This document shows, in pieces, positions 28,894 to 38,952 of a DNA stretch of 64,000 bases (positions are counted from its first letter, which is position 1; each line of letters opens with the position of its first letter). The translations under genes were made by a program, and so were the position numbers. Source of the DNA: Nocardioides renjunii (GTDB taxonomy: Bacteria; Actinomycetota; Actinomycetes; Propionibacteriales; Nocardioidaceae); NCBI RefSeq assembly GCF_034661175.1, contig NZ_CP141058.1, forward strand, positions 1,488,001 through 1,552,000, written 5' to 3'. Below the pieces are notes generated by a model. It was not told the origin of the DNA and made no database searches. It saw nothing but the letters and a program-made list of their open reading frames with translations.

Positions 28894-29724
28894 TCAGGCC
28901 GGCGCCCAGCAGATGCCGTAGCGCTGACCGGCGTCCCACTGCTCGCGGGTCGGGCTCTCCTGCGACCACACGAAGTCGAGCGGGTCGTCGGCCTGCGCGC
29001 GTGCCGCGTCGCGGCACGAGGACTCCATGCGGGCGGCGATCGCCGCCTGTCGCGGCAGCCGACGGCCGGGCAGGTCCACGGTCGTCACCGCCCGCCACGA
29101 GTGCCTGCCGCCGCAGGCGACCCGTGCGAACTGGGCTGTGCCAGGAGCCGCGGTCGCGCACATCGCGATGGCCGGCGTGCCGCCCCAGCCCTGCGTGCGC
29201 CGGGGGAGGCGCAGCAGCTGCTCCGGGGCCGCGACGACGACCAGGTCGCAGCGGAACCAGTCGGCCCCCGCCTCGGCGCGTCGCGGGCTCGGCGTGAACC
29301 ACACCGCCCGCGCCATGCTGAGCCGCAGCTCCCGCGGCGTACGGGCCAGGTGCTGGGGGAGTCGGGTGGTGCAGGCCTGCCGCGCCTGGCGCTGGGCGGC
29401 CCGCGAGTCGACGCGACGGGTGAATCCCGCCTCGGTCTCGAGGTCGAGGCGCCCGACGAAGTAGGTCTGGGCCGTGTGCCTGCGCCGGCACGGCACGGGG
29501 GCGGTGCGGCCGACCACGGCGACGGCCTGCCCGAACGACAGGGCGTGGCACTCGCCGACGCGGGGGTCCGGTCCGGGGTCCGGCGGCACCGTCTCGGTCG
29601 GCACCGTCCCGGTCGGCGTGGCCGACGTCGACGGCGTGGTTGCCGGCGGCTCCCCGTCGGACGGCGACGTGCAGCCGCCCAGCGCGAGGGCGGCGACCAG
29701 CGCGAGGAGCGGCAGCCGCCTCAT
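28894..29724 (-). CDS. Lipoprotein with septum-formation-type domain
   Basis: 276 residues. Lipobox LGGC with Cys18, then a Thr/Pro-rich linker to about 50. The rest has the paired-cysteine pattern of the Septum_form domain: GECHALSFG, VPCRRRHTAQTYFVG, and the ending FVWSQESPTREQWDAGQRYGICW. It would be attached outside the membrane. Function in division is suggested only by the domain name. Ends ten bases from the convergent era stop. Confidence 0.8.
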   Translation of the reverse strand: MRRLPLLALVAALALGGCTSPSDGEPPATTPSTSATPTGTVPTETVPPDPGPDPRVGECHALSFGQAVAVVGRTAPVPCRRRHTAQTYFVGRLDLETEAGFTRRVDSRAAQRQARQACTTRLPQHLARTPRELRLSMARAVWFTPSPRRAEAGADWFRCDLVVVAAPEQLLRLPRRTQGWGGTPAIAMCATAAPGTAQFARVACGGRHSWRAVTTVDLPGRRLPRQAAIAARMESSCRDAARAQADDPLDFVWSQESPTREQWDAGQRYGICWAPA

Positions 29725-30206
29725 CGCATCACCAGAGCGGCCAGCGTCCCGCCCAGCTCGTACGCCGACTCCCGGTCCGCCTCGCCCACGTCGCCGAGCA
29801 CCTCGAGGACCGGCGCGGCGCGGCGCCAGGGCAGTGCCCCGACGATCGACTCCACCGCGCGCACGGCACCGGCCGTGTCGTAGCGGCCGTGCACGTAGAG
29901 GCCGTACGGCTTGCGGCCCCCGTCGGCGCCGGCCGCCGAGCCGTCGTCCGACAGCGCCCCGCCGACCTGGAGGAACACGGAGTCGAAGAAGTGCTTGAGG
30001 GCACCGCTCATGTAGCCGAAGTTCGCCGGCGTGCCGAGGACGATCCCGTCCGCCGCCACCACGTCGTCCGCGTCCGCCTCGAGCGCCGCGCGCACCACCA
30101 CCTCGACGTCGTCGATGGCGTCGTCCGAGGCCCCGGCCACGACGGCGTCGGTCAGGGACACCACCGACGGGGTCGGCGAGTGGTGGACGACGAGCAGGCG
30201 CGGCAC
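29721..30206 (-). CDS. Flavodoxin-like NAD(P)H-dependent FMN reductase family protein
   Basis: 161 residues. LLVVHHSPTPSVVSLTDAV replaces the flavodoxin phosphate loop, and GIVLGTPANFGYMSGALKHFFD is the second flavin loop typical of WrbA/NADPH-dependent FMN reductases. GTG at 30206 was chosen because TAGCCT lies seven bases upstream. An in-frame GTG at 30224 would add six residues that overlap that hexamer. It overlaps the septum-type lipoprotein by four bases and is divergent from a methyltransferase gene. Confidence 0.82.
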   Translation of the reverse strand: MPRLLVVHHSPTPSVVSLTDAVVAGASDDAIDDVEVVVRAALEADADDVVAADGIVLGTPANFGYMSGALKHFFDSVFLQVGGALSDDGSAAGADGGRKPYGLYVHGRYDTAGAVRAVESIVGALPWRRAAPVLEVLGDVGEADRESAYELGGTLAALVMR

Positions 30207-30253
30207 GGTGCCGAGGCTACTCACCGCCGCACCGGCGGGCGTACCTTCGGCGC

Positions 30254-31012
30254 ATGACGTTCGACGTGCCGGGCGACGCCTACGACCGCTTCATGGGCCG
30301 CTACTCGCGACCGCTCTCCGCGGGCTTCGCCGATCTGCTGGAGGTCACGGAGGGCCAGTGGGCACTGGACGTCGGGTGCGGCCCCGGCGCGCTGACCGAG
30401 CAGCTCGTCGAGCGGATCGGCGCGGAGCGCGTCTCGGCCGTCGACCCGTCGGCGCCGTTCGTGGAGGCCTGCCGCGAGCGCTTCCCCGGCGTCGACGTCC
30501 GGCAGTCCGCCGCCGAGTCGCTGCCCTTCGACGACGCCATGTTCGACGTGGCGGGTGCGTGCCTGGTCGTGCACTTCATGGCCGATCCCGTCGGCGGCGT
30601 CGGTGAGATGCGACGCGTGACCCGTCGCGGCGGGTGGGTCGGGGCGACGGTGTGGGACCTCGCGGGGTCCCGGGCGCCGATGTGGCCGCTGTGGGAGGCG
30701 GTCGCCGAGCTCCGGCCCGAGCACCCGGGCGAGCGCGAGTTCCCCGGCGGGTCGCAGGACGGCCTCGTCGCGATCGTCCGGGACGCCGGCCTGCGCGACG
30801 TCGAGTCGGTCGAGCTGTCGGTCACGGTCACCCACCCCAGCTTCGAGGAGTGGTGGGAGCCCTACCTCCACGGCGTCGGCCCGGCCGGCGACGTGGTCGC
30901 CGCGCTCGGTCCCGATGGCCGCGAGCGTCTCGAGGAGGTCCTGCGCCGCCGCCTGGGCGAAGGTCCCTTCGACCTCACCGCGGTGGCGTACGCCGCCCGC
31001 GGGCGGGCCTGA
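30254..31012 (+). CDS. Class I SAM-dependent methyltransferase
   Basis: 252 residues. ALDVGCGPGALTEQLVE (about 37-53) is motif I, VSAVDPSAPFVEACRE motif II and LPFDDAMFDVAGACLVVHFM motif IV; the UbiE/Methyltransf_11 type. Substrate unknown. TACCTT six bases before the ATG fits a leaderless start. The gene ends 66 bases before the leu leader peptide. Confidence 0.88.
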   Translation: MTFDVPGDAYDRFMGRYSRPLSAGFADLLEVTEGQWALDVGCGPGALTEQLVERIGAERVSAVDPSAPFVEACRERFPGVDVRQSAAESLPFDDAMFDVAGACLVVHFMADPVGGVGEMRRVTRRGGWVGATVWDLAGSRAPMWPLWEAVAELRPEHPGEREFPGGSQDGLVAIVRDAGLRDVESVELSVTVTHPSFEEWWEPYLHGVGPAGDVVAALGPDGRERLEEVLRRRLGEGPFDLTAVAYAARGRA

Positions 31013-31062
31013 CCGCGTCTCAGTCCGCGGGAGGTCCGGCGACGCACGGCGCCGCGGGCGGT

Positions 31063-31068
31063 TAGGGT
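31063..31068 (+). promoter_or_regulatory. Probable -10 hexamer TAGGGT for leuL-leuA
   Basis: TAGGGT nine bases before the leader peptide ATG, so transcription should begin almost at the leader start. This matches the other promoters seen in the window. Confidence 0.55.
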
Positions 31069-31077
31069 GGCCGGGTC

Positions 31078-32911
<1,834 letters not shown>

Positions 32912-32926
32912 GGACCGGTCCCGACC

Positions 32927-33793
32927 ATGTTGGTGAGCGAGCGGATCGGCCAGCTGTTCGTCGAGTCCGACGGCGGGCGGGACCGGCTGGAGTACACCGA
33001 GTACGGCTCCGGCGGCGACTGGGTGGTGCTGCTCCCCGGCCTGCTGATGCCGCGCCGGATGCAGCAGCCGCTCGCGCGGGCGATGGCGGCGCAGGGCCTG
33101 CACGTGGTCACCCTCGACCTGCTCGGCCACGGCCGCTCCGACCAGCCGGCCGACCCGCTCGTCTACTCGACGTCGTCGTTCGGCGAGCAGGTCGTGGCGC
33201 TCCTCGACCACCTCGGCGCCGACCAGGCGGTCATCGGAGGTACGTCGCTGGGCGCCAACGTGGCGCTGGAGGTGGCGGTCGTCGCGCCCGAGCGGGTCCG
33301 GGGACTGGTGGTGGAGATGCCGGTGCTCGACAACGCGCTCGTCGCAGGGGTCCTCGCCTTCGTCCCGATCATGCTCGCCGCGCGCTACGTGCCCGTCGTG
33401 GCCGACACGGTCCAGCGGACGGCCCGGTCGGTGCCGCGCGGGCTCGTGCCGTTCTGGGCGGGGGTCCTCCTCGACACGGTCGACCACCGCGCCGACTCGC
33501 TCGCCTCGGTGCTGCACGGAGTCGTCTTCGGGCGGATCGCCCCGTCGTCGAGCCAGCGCCGGCGGATCGCCGCGCCGGTCCTCGTCGTGGGCCACCCGGT
33601 CGACCCGTTCCACCCGTTCGTCGACGTCGACATGCTCGCCGCCGAGCTGCCCGACGTCCGGGTCGAGCGGGCCTCCTCGGTCCTGGAGTGGCGCCTGCGT
33701 CCGGAGCGGCTCACCGCGGCCGCCAGCGACTTCGCCGTCGCGTGCTGGCAGGACGCCACGACCACCCGCCGGGCACGCCTGCGGAAACGCTGA
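32927..33793 (+). CDS. Alpha/beta-hydrolase fold protein
   Basis: 288 residues. VVLLPGLLMPRRMQQPLA replaces the usual oxyanion HG loop, and GGTSLGAN near 104-111 puts the nucleophile at Ser107. VLVVGHPVDPFHPF is in the position of the acid. The catalytic histidine usually found near the C-terminus is not obvious (SSVLEWRLRPERL has none), so activity may be altered. Starts 15 bases after leuA, with recO 44 bases downstream. Substrate unknown. Confidence 0.8.
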   Translation: MLVSERIGQLFVESDGGRDRLEYTEYGSGGDWVVLLPGLLMPRRMQQPLARAMAAQGLHVVTLDLLGHGRSDQPADPLVYSTSSFGEQVVALLDHLGADQAVIGGTSLGANVALEVAVVAPERVRGLVVEMPVLDNALVAGVLAFVPIMLAARYVPVVADTVQRTARSVPRGLVPFWAGVLLDTVDHRADSLASVLHGVVFGRIAPSSSQRRRIAAPVLVVGHPVDPFHPFVDVDMLAAELPDVRVERASSVLEWRLRPERLTAAASDFAVACWQDATTTRRARLRKR

Positions 33794-33837
33794 CGTGGCG
33801 CCGGGCCCGGTCGGGGTCCGTGGGGGACAATGGGACG

Positions 33838-34566
33838 GTGCCCCTCTACCGCGACGAGGCGGTCGTGCTCCGCACCCACAAGCTGGGCGAGGCCGACCGC
33901 ATCATCACCCTGCTGACGCGTCAGCACGGGCGGGTGCGCGCGGTCGCGAAGGGCGTGCGGCGTACGACGTCGCGCTGGGGCTCGCGCCTCGAGCCGTTCA
34001 CCCACGTCGACCTCCAGCTCGCCGAGGGCCGCAGCCTCGACGTCATCACCCAGGCCGAGACGCTCGACCCGTTCCACGCGCGGCTGGGCCTCGACTACGA
34101 GCGCTACACCGCCGGCACGGCGATGCTGGAGACGGCCGAGCGCCTGGTCACCGAGGAGAAGGAGCCGGCCGTCCAGCAGTTCCTGCTCCTCGTCGGCGGC
34201 CTGCGGGCGATGGCCGGCGGTGAGCACCCGGCCGGGCAGGTGCTCGACTCCTACCTGCTCCGCTCCCTCTCGGTCGCGGGCTACGCGCCGTCGTTCGACC
34301 ACTGCGTGCAGTGCGGGGTCGAGGGCCCCCACCGGTTCTTCAACCCCTCGGCCGGCGGCGTGATGTGCGCCTCCGACCGGCTGCCCGGCTCTGCGACGCC
34401 CGCCCCCGAGACGGTGCTCGTGCTCGGGGCGCTGCTCGTCGGCGACTGGCCCGTCGTCCACGCCGCCGACCCGCGCCACCTGCGCGAGGCCAGCACCCTC
34501 ATCGCGGCCTACCTGGCCTGGCACCTCGAGCGCGGCCTGCGCTCGATGGCCTACGTCGAACGCTGA
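33838..34566 (+). CDS. recO: DNA repair protein RecO
   Basis: 242 residues. N-terminal OB fold VPLYRDEAVVLRTHKLGEADRIITLLT. Zinc-type cysteines at CVQCG and VMCASD surround HRFFNPSAGG. It loads RecA with RecR and anneals single strands. GTG at 33838 with GACAAT six bases upstream; no Shine-Dalgarno sequence. Its place upstream of uppS is the common actinobacterial order, here interrupted by about 7 kb of accessory genes. Confidence 0.96.
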   Translation: MPLYRDEAVVLRTHKLGEADRIITLLTRQHGRVRAVAKGVRRTTSRWGSRLEPFTHVDLQLAEGRSLDVITQAETLDPFHARLGLDYERYTAGTAMLETAERLVTEEKEPAVQQFLLLVGGLRAMAGGEHPAGQVLDSYLLRSLSVAGYAPSFDHCVQCGVEGPHRFFNPSAGGVMCASDRLPGSATPAPETVLVLGALLVGDWPVVHAADPRHLREASTLIAAYLAWHLERGLRSMAYVER

Positions 34567-34581
34567 GGCTCGCTCCCGGGC

Positions 34582-34986
34582 TCACGAGCGGGTGCGCCGC
34601 ATCGCCTCGAGCAGTGCCGGGCGCAGGAGCGGATGCGCGGGCGGAGGCAGCTCGAGCGGTCCGAACCACGCGAGGTCGTCGTGCTCCTCGGGAGCGACGT
34701 TGGCCGGCGTGCCCTGCCACTCCGGGACGACCCACGCGCTCAGCAGTGCCGGCTCGTCTGCCGCCCCCACGGTGACCCGGCCCAGGTGGGACACCGAGTC
34801 CGTCACGATCTCCACGCCGAGCTCCTCGCGCAGCTCACGGCTGAGGGCGACCAGCTCCGTCTCACCGTCCTCCACGACCCCGCCGGGCAAGTCCCACACG
34901 CCCGGATACGCGTGCTTGTCCGGCCTGCGGTGTGCCAGCAGGACCCGACCCTCGAGGAGCAGCGCTCCGACCACGACCTCCACCAT
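34582..34986 (-). CDS. Nudix hydrolase (MutT-like)
   Basis: 134 residues. The Nudix box GGVVEDGETELVALSRELRE followed by ELGVEI (about 35-60) fits GX5EX7REUXEEXGU exactly. The small size and HRRPDKHAYPGVWDLPGG suggest a MutT/8-oxo-dGTP-like pyrophosphatase. Tail to tail with recO, 15 bases apart. Exact substrate not predictable. Confidence 0.9.
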   Translation of the reverse strand: MVEVVVGALLLEGRVLLAHRRPDKHAYPGVWDLPGGVVEDGETELVALSRELREELGVEIVTDSVSHLGRVTVGAADEPALLSAWVVPEWQGTPANVAPEEHDDLAWFGPLELPPPAHPLLRPALLEAMRRTRS

Positions 34987-35044
34987 CCCCTGATCGAAGC
35001 ACGCGGGTCCGACAGGGGATGCTGCCTCGGCCGGCCAGCGCCGG

Positions 35045-35362
35045 CTACGTCTCGTCGAGGACGCCGTTGAGCTCGGTCATCGTGGAGACGAAGGCCTCCT
35101 CGAGGTCCACGCCGTAGGAGTCGGCCAGCGTCATCACGGACCAGAGGCAGTCGGCGAGCTCGTGCGCGAAGGCCTCGTCGAGGTCCTCGCGTGGCCGCAC
35201 GCCCTCCTTGCCCTGCACGAGCTTCGCGAGGTCGCCGACGTCCCCGAGGAAGCCGAGCATGATCTCCTCGCGGCTCCACGTCCGCCCGTAGTTCTCGTGC
35301 TCCCTGGCGGCGTACTTCTGGCGCACGCCCCGGGCGAGGTCCTGCAGCTCGTCGAACTCCAT
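35045..35362 (-). CDS. MazG-like NTP pyrophosphohydrolase
   Basis: 105 residues, all-alpha. EEIMLGFLGDVGDLAKLVQGKEG and EAFAHELADCLWSVMTLADSYGVD carry the acidic pattern ExxE..ExxD of MazG-type enzymes. In the first helix aspartates take two of the usual glutamate places (GDVGD). Short single-domain form. Substrate may be a noncanonical dNTP. It sits between two other small nucleotide-handling genes (Nudix and HIT), a hint of a shared housekeeping theme. Confidence 0.8.
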   Translation of the reverse strand: MEFDELQDLARGVRQKYAAREHENYGRTWSREEIMLGFLGDVGDLAKLVQGKEGVRPREDLDEAFAHELADCLWSVMTLADSYGVDLEEAFVSTMTELNGVLDET

Positions 35363-35418
35363 GCCCGGGAGTCTGGCAGGCCGACGTGCCGGGTGCGCGT
35401 CGATGGCAGGGTGGCGCC

Positions 35419-35889
35419 ATGGAGTCCTGGCGACACGAACCGGCGGACTACCCGTGCCCCTTCTGCAGGTTCGTCGCCCGCGAGTTCGACGACCTCAACG
35501 CGGAGAGCGACGTGGTGGCCGAGACCGACCTGGCGCTGGCCCGGATCTCCCCGAAGTGGTGGCCGCACAACCCCGGAGGAGTCCTGGTCATGCCGCGCGA
35601 GCACCACGAGAACCTCTACGACCTGCCGGCGCCCGTCGGCCACGCCGTGTGGGACCTCGTGCAGCAGGCCGCGGTCGCGATGCGCGCGTCCTACGGGTGC
35701 GACGGGGTCTCGACCCGCCAGCACAACGAGCCGCACGGCGGGCAGGACGTGTGGCACCTCCACGTGCACGTGCTGCCCCGCCATCGCGGCGACCGCCTCT
35801 ACGAGAACGACGCGTCCTCGAGGTGGGCGACCACCGACGAGCGAGCGACGTACGCCGCCCTGCTCCGCGCCGGGTGGCCCAGGGCTTGA
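35419..35889 (+). CDS. HIT-domain hydrolase
   Basis: 156 residues. YPCPFCRFV near the start, then HNPGGVLVMPREHHENLYDL and the triad WHLHVHVLPRH. Larger than HINT, nearer the Fhit/GalT-like HIT branch. ATG at 35419 with CAGGGT six bases upstream; a longer reading to 35386 lacks the family pattern. Divergent from the MazG-like gene. Confidence 0.88.
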   Translation: MESWRHEPADYPCPFCRFVAREFDDLNAESDVVAETDLALARISPKWWPHNPGGVLVMPREHHENLYDLPAPVGHAVWDLVQQAAVAMRASYGCDGVSTRQHNEPHGGQDVWHLHVHVLPRHRGDRLYENDASSRWATTDERATYAALLRAGWPRA

Positions 35890-35915
35890 CTGGCTAATGC
35901 CATTAGCCCTAGGCT
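35886..35915 (+). promoter_or_regulatory. Promoter with TetR-type operator between -35 and -10
   Basis: -35 TTGACT (35886-35891), -10 TAGGCT (35910-35915), 18 bases apart. The spacer is almost filled by the perfect palindrome GGCTAATG-C-CATTAGCC (35892-35908). A further direct copy GGCTAATG at 35912-35919 overlaps the -10. Binding of a repressor here would block polymerase; the TetR gene at 36792 in the same operon is the obvious candidate. Confidence 0.8.
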
Positions 35916-35959
35916 AATGGACGTAGCCACTCGACCCGTCCACGACCCAGGAGCACACC

Positions 35960-36799
35960 ATGACCGAGCACCTCCGCATCGGCGACAACACCCTCGCCTA
36001 CGACGTGAGCGGCGACGGCCCCCTGGTCGTCCTCGCCCACGGCATCGGTGACAGCCGCCACTCCTACCGGTTCCTGGCGCCCGCGCTGGTCGACGCGGGC
36101 TACCGCGTCGCCAACCTCGACATCCGCGGCTGCGGCGAGTCCAGCCTCGGGTGGGACGGCTACAGCCGCACCGACATCGCCGGTGACCTGGTTGCCCTCG
36201 TGCGCCACCTCGGTGGTGGACCGGCCGTCGTCGTCGGCCACTCCATCAGCGGCGGCGCCGCGACGGTTGCCGCCGCCACGGCGCCCGACCTCGTCGCAGG
36301 CGTCGTCGAGCTCAGCCCCTTCACCCGCGCCCAGTCCTACCCCCTCGGCGCCATGCTCACGAACACGCGCTACCGGCGCGGGGCCACCTCGCTCATCTGG
36401 ACCATGGTCGCCGGGAGCCTCTCGAGCTGGAAGAAGTACCTCGACCTCGCCTACCCCGCCAAGCCCGCCGACTGGGACGCCGAGCTGGCTCGCATCGACG
36501 CCAAGCTGCGCGAGCCCGGCCGGATGAAGGCACTGCAGGCCATGACCAGGACCAAGCCCACCGACGCCGGCGCCCAGCTGGCCCACGTCCGGTGCCCCGT
36601 CCTCGTCGTCGAGGGCTCCCTCGACCCCGACTGGGCCGACCCACGAGCCGAGGGTCAGGCGATCGTCGACGAGCTGGCCGCCGGCCTGGGTGAGCTGGTC
36701 GTGCTCGACGGGGTCGGGCACTACCCCCACGCGCAGGCCCCGGACGAGCTGCTCGCATCGCTCCTGCCGTTCGTCGCGAGGGTGGTGGCTGATGCCTAG
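35960..36799 (+). CDS. Alpha/beta hydrolase
   Basis: 279 residues. LVVLAHGIGDSRHSYRFLAP gives the oxyanion loop, VGHSISGG puts the nucleophile at Ser95, VVEGSLDPDWADP the acid, and DGVGHYPHAQAPDEL the histidine: a complete catalytic triad. Size and layout match epoxide-hydrolase/haloperoxidase-like esterases. First gene of an operon with a TetR regulator that overlaps its end by eight bases, and preceded by an operator-bearing promoter. Confidence 0.88.
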   Translation: MTEHLRIGDNTLAYDVSGDGPLVVLAHGIGDSRHSYRFLAPALVDAGYRVANLDIRGCGESSLGWDGYSRTDIAGDLVALVRHLGGGPAVVVGHSISGGAATVAAATAPDLVAGVVELSPFTRAQSYPLGAMLTNTRYRRGATSLIWTMVAGSLSSWKKYLDLAYPAKPADWDAELARIDAKLREPGRMKALQAMTRTKPTDAGAQLAHVRCPVLVVEGSLDPDWADPRAEGQAIVDELAAGLGELVVLDGVGHYPHAQAPDELLASLLPFVARVVADA

Positions 36800-37358
36800 G
36801 GCCGGACTCACCGCCGCCGCCGTCACGGAGGCGGCCGCCGAGCTGGCCGACGAGGTCGGCCTGGCGCACCTCAGCATGGGGCTGGTCGCGGAGCGGCTCT
36901 CGGTCAAGCCGCCGTCGCTCTACAAGCACGTCGACGGGCACGCCGACCTGGTCCACCGCATCGCGGTCCTCGCCGCCACCGAGCTCGGTGACGCCCTGCG
37001 CGACGCCACCCAGGGGCGAGCGGGCACCGACGCGCTCGTCGCTGCCGCACGTGCCATGCGCACCTACGTCACCACCCACCCGGGCCGCTACGCGGCGGGC
37101 AACAACGTCCGCCCGCTCGCACCGGACGACGACCTGACCCGGGCGAGACAACGGACGCTCGAGTCCTTCTCCGCCGTGCTACGCGGCTACGACCTCGACC
37201 CCACCGACGAGGTGCACGCCCTCCGGACGCTCCGGAGCATGCTCCACGGGTTCGCCACGCTCGAGGCCGAAGGCAGCTTCCGCTTCGACACCGACATCGA
37301 CGAGAGCTTCGCGTGGATGCTCACGCTGGTCGACCGCGGCCTGCAGGCCACGTCGTGA
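36792..37358 (+). CDS. TetR/AcrR-family repressor (TetR_C_33/WHG type)
   Basis: 188 residues. Helix-turn-helix at about 9-55 with AHLSMGLVAERLSVKPPSLYKHV. The C-terminal ligand domain includes RALRTLRSMLHGFATLEAEGSF-like sequence (HALRTLRSMLHGF...), the WHG-type region. It most likely represses the hydrolase and itself through the GGCTAATG palindromes 870 bases upstream. ATG overlaps the hydrolase stop. Confidence 0.88.
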   Translation: MPRAGLTAAAVTEAAAELADEVGLAHLSMGLVAERLSVKPPSLYKHVDGHADLVHRIAVLAATELGDALRDATQGRAGTDALVAAARAMRTYVTTHPGRYAAGNNVRPLAPDDDLTRARQRTLESFSAVLRGYDLDPTDEVHALRTLRSMLHGFATLEAEGSFRFDTDIDESFAWMLTLVDRGLQATS

Positions 37359-37370
37359 GTCCGCGGACGG

Positions 37371-38174
37371 TCAGGACAGCGGCGCCGCACCGGGATCGGT
37401 GAGCGTGTCCAGGTCGAGCACCCGCACGTTGCCCGGGTCCTGCCGTGCGGCCAGGGACCAGATCCTGGTGTCGTGGTCGGCCCCCGGCAACCGCACGTCC
37501 GCCTCGCCCGCGACGTGGAAGTGCCCGTGGGCCAGGAACCTCGGTCTGACGCCCAGCACTGCCCGGGTGACCTTGTCCATGCCCTCGGCCGCGTAGGCCA
37601 GGACGTCGGCGGGCCATCCCATCGGGTTGCCGGCGACGATGTCGGCCACGGGCGCAGTGCAGTAGGGCCGCGCCGGGCTGTCGTGCGTGAGCATGACGTC
37701 CGCAGGCCCACCGGCGATCGTGGCCTGCACGTGCTCCTCGCGGAGGACCTCGGAGGGCCACCAGTCCACTCCCTCGGTCAGCAGGCCCCGGTTGACCGAC
37801 GGAGCACTCCCCAGAGCGACGATCGATCGGCCTCCGAGCTCCCACCGGAAGCCTCTGGGCAGCATCGTGACGTGGTCGCGCACGGCGATCGGCCGCAAGG
37901 TGCCGTCCTCGTCCCGCCATCGCGGGTCCGACCACAGGGTGTCGAGGAGCGCCCAGTTCTCGTGGTTCCCGGTGATGCACAGCAGCTCGATCCCGTACTC
38001 CGCGCACAGCGTCTCGATGTCATCGAGACAGCCCTCGGGATCCGGGCCGTAGCCGAACCGGAGGTCGCCCAGCTGGCAGGCGACGTCAACGTCGCCCCGC
38101 TCACCGAGCAGCCGCAGGCAGTCGGCAGCCGCGGCGCGCTCACCCTCGAGGTCGCCGATCAGTCCCACCATCAT
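37371..38174 (-). CDS. Metallophosphoesterase
   Basis: 267 residues. Motifs in order: GDLEG (Asp8; the usual DxH histidine is Glu10), QLGDLRFGY (Asp37), GNHEN (Asn70-His71), LTHDSP, and HGHFH. This is the calcineurin-like dinuclear metal site with one substituted ligand. Substrate unknown. Two adjacent ATGs (38174, 38171) compete as start. Convergent with the TetR gene, 12 bases apart. Confidence 0.85.
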   Translation of the reverse strand: MMVGLIGDLEGERAAAADCLRLLGERGDVDVACQLGDLRFGYGPDPEGCLDDIETLCAEYGIELLCITGNHENWALLDTLWSDPRWRDEDGTLRPIAVRDHVTMLPRGFRWELGGRSIVALGSAPSVNRGLLTEGVDWWPSEVLREEHVQATIAGGPADVMLTHDSPARPYCTAPVADIVAGNPMGWPADVLAYAAEGMDKVTRAVLGVRPRFLAHGHFHVAGEADVRLPGADHDTRIWSLAARQDPGNVRVLDLDTLTDPGAAPLS

Positions 38175-38225
38175 GGCGCAGATGATGGCAGGGCCCTGGC
38201 GATCCGGGTGGCCCCAGCCGGGCCG

Positions 38226-38900
38226 CTACAGGGAGCTGAGCCAGGCATGGGAGGGGTCCATCGCGGCCACCGCACCGCGGAGCCACGCGCGTGACTCCTC
38301 GCTCAGCTTCGGCAGGCACACTGCCGCGTCCCACCGGTCCTTCTCCCTCGCCTGTGCGGCCTTGAACATCAGCGCGACCTCCGCCCGCGCGTAGCGCAGT
38401 CCGTCGGGGGCGACCCAGGTGACGTCGTCGAGGTCCTCGGTGTGCTCCGGGTTGCGCTTGTTGGTCCACCGGCCCCTGGTGTCGGGCGTGAGCGGGACGT
38501 CCAGCACCCACGGTGACTGGGCGTCCCGCCGGATCCACAGCTGGCTGTCGGGTCGCACCTCGGGGAACCGGTCGTCGAACGGGCGGAACCACGAGTCGTC
38601 GACGTTCCACGGCGTCCAGCGGTCGCCGAGGAAGAGCCGGAGGGCCTCGGCGTCGCTCGCGAGGATGGAGACGTCCATGTCCTCGTGGGGCCTGCTGACG
38701 CCCGTGAACGCCTCGACGCTCCATCCGCCGGTGATCCACCACGGTCGGTCGAACCCGTCCATGAACTCCGCGATGGTCGACGGCGTCAGCGGGTCCCACC
38801 CGCCGTACCAGCGATCGAAGGCCGCCGGAGGTAGGTGCGCGACGGCGGCCGGTTCCGGCGAGGGCGGCGGTGGAGGATCGGTCGGCACGAGGGACGACAC
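38226..38900 (-). CDS. Nucleotidyltransferase-fold protein (aminoglycoside adenylyltransferase-like)
   Basis: 224 residues. WWITGGWSVEAFTG with HEDMDVSI (about 54-79) matches the GGW...DxD pattern of the AadA/LinA-type and PF10706 nucleotidyltransferases. VLDVPLTPDTRGRW gives a later acidic residue. Begins with a proline-rich 20 residues. It may modify a small molecule or be a non-resistance paralogue; substrate unknown. Same strand as the phosphoesterase, 51 bases upstream of it. Confidence 0.7.
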   Translation of the reverse strand: MSSLVPTDPPPPPSPEPAAVAHLPPAAFDRWYGGWDPLTPSTIAEFMDGFDRPWWITGGWSVEAFTGVSRPHEDMDVSILASDAEALRLFLGDRWTPWNVDDSWFRPFDDRFPEVRPDSQLWIRRDAQSPWVLDVPLTPDTRGRWTNKRNPEHTEDLDDVTWVAPDGLRYARAEVALMFKAAQAREKDRWDAAVCLPKLSEESRAWLRGAVAAMDPSHAWLSSL

Positions 38901-38952
38901 TACGTGCGCCCGGGTCGGAGCCCGTCCGACGGATCCTGGAGGAGGACGCCAC

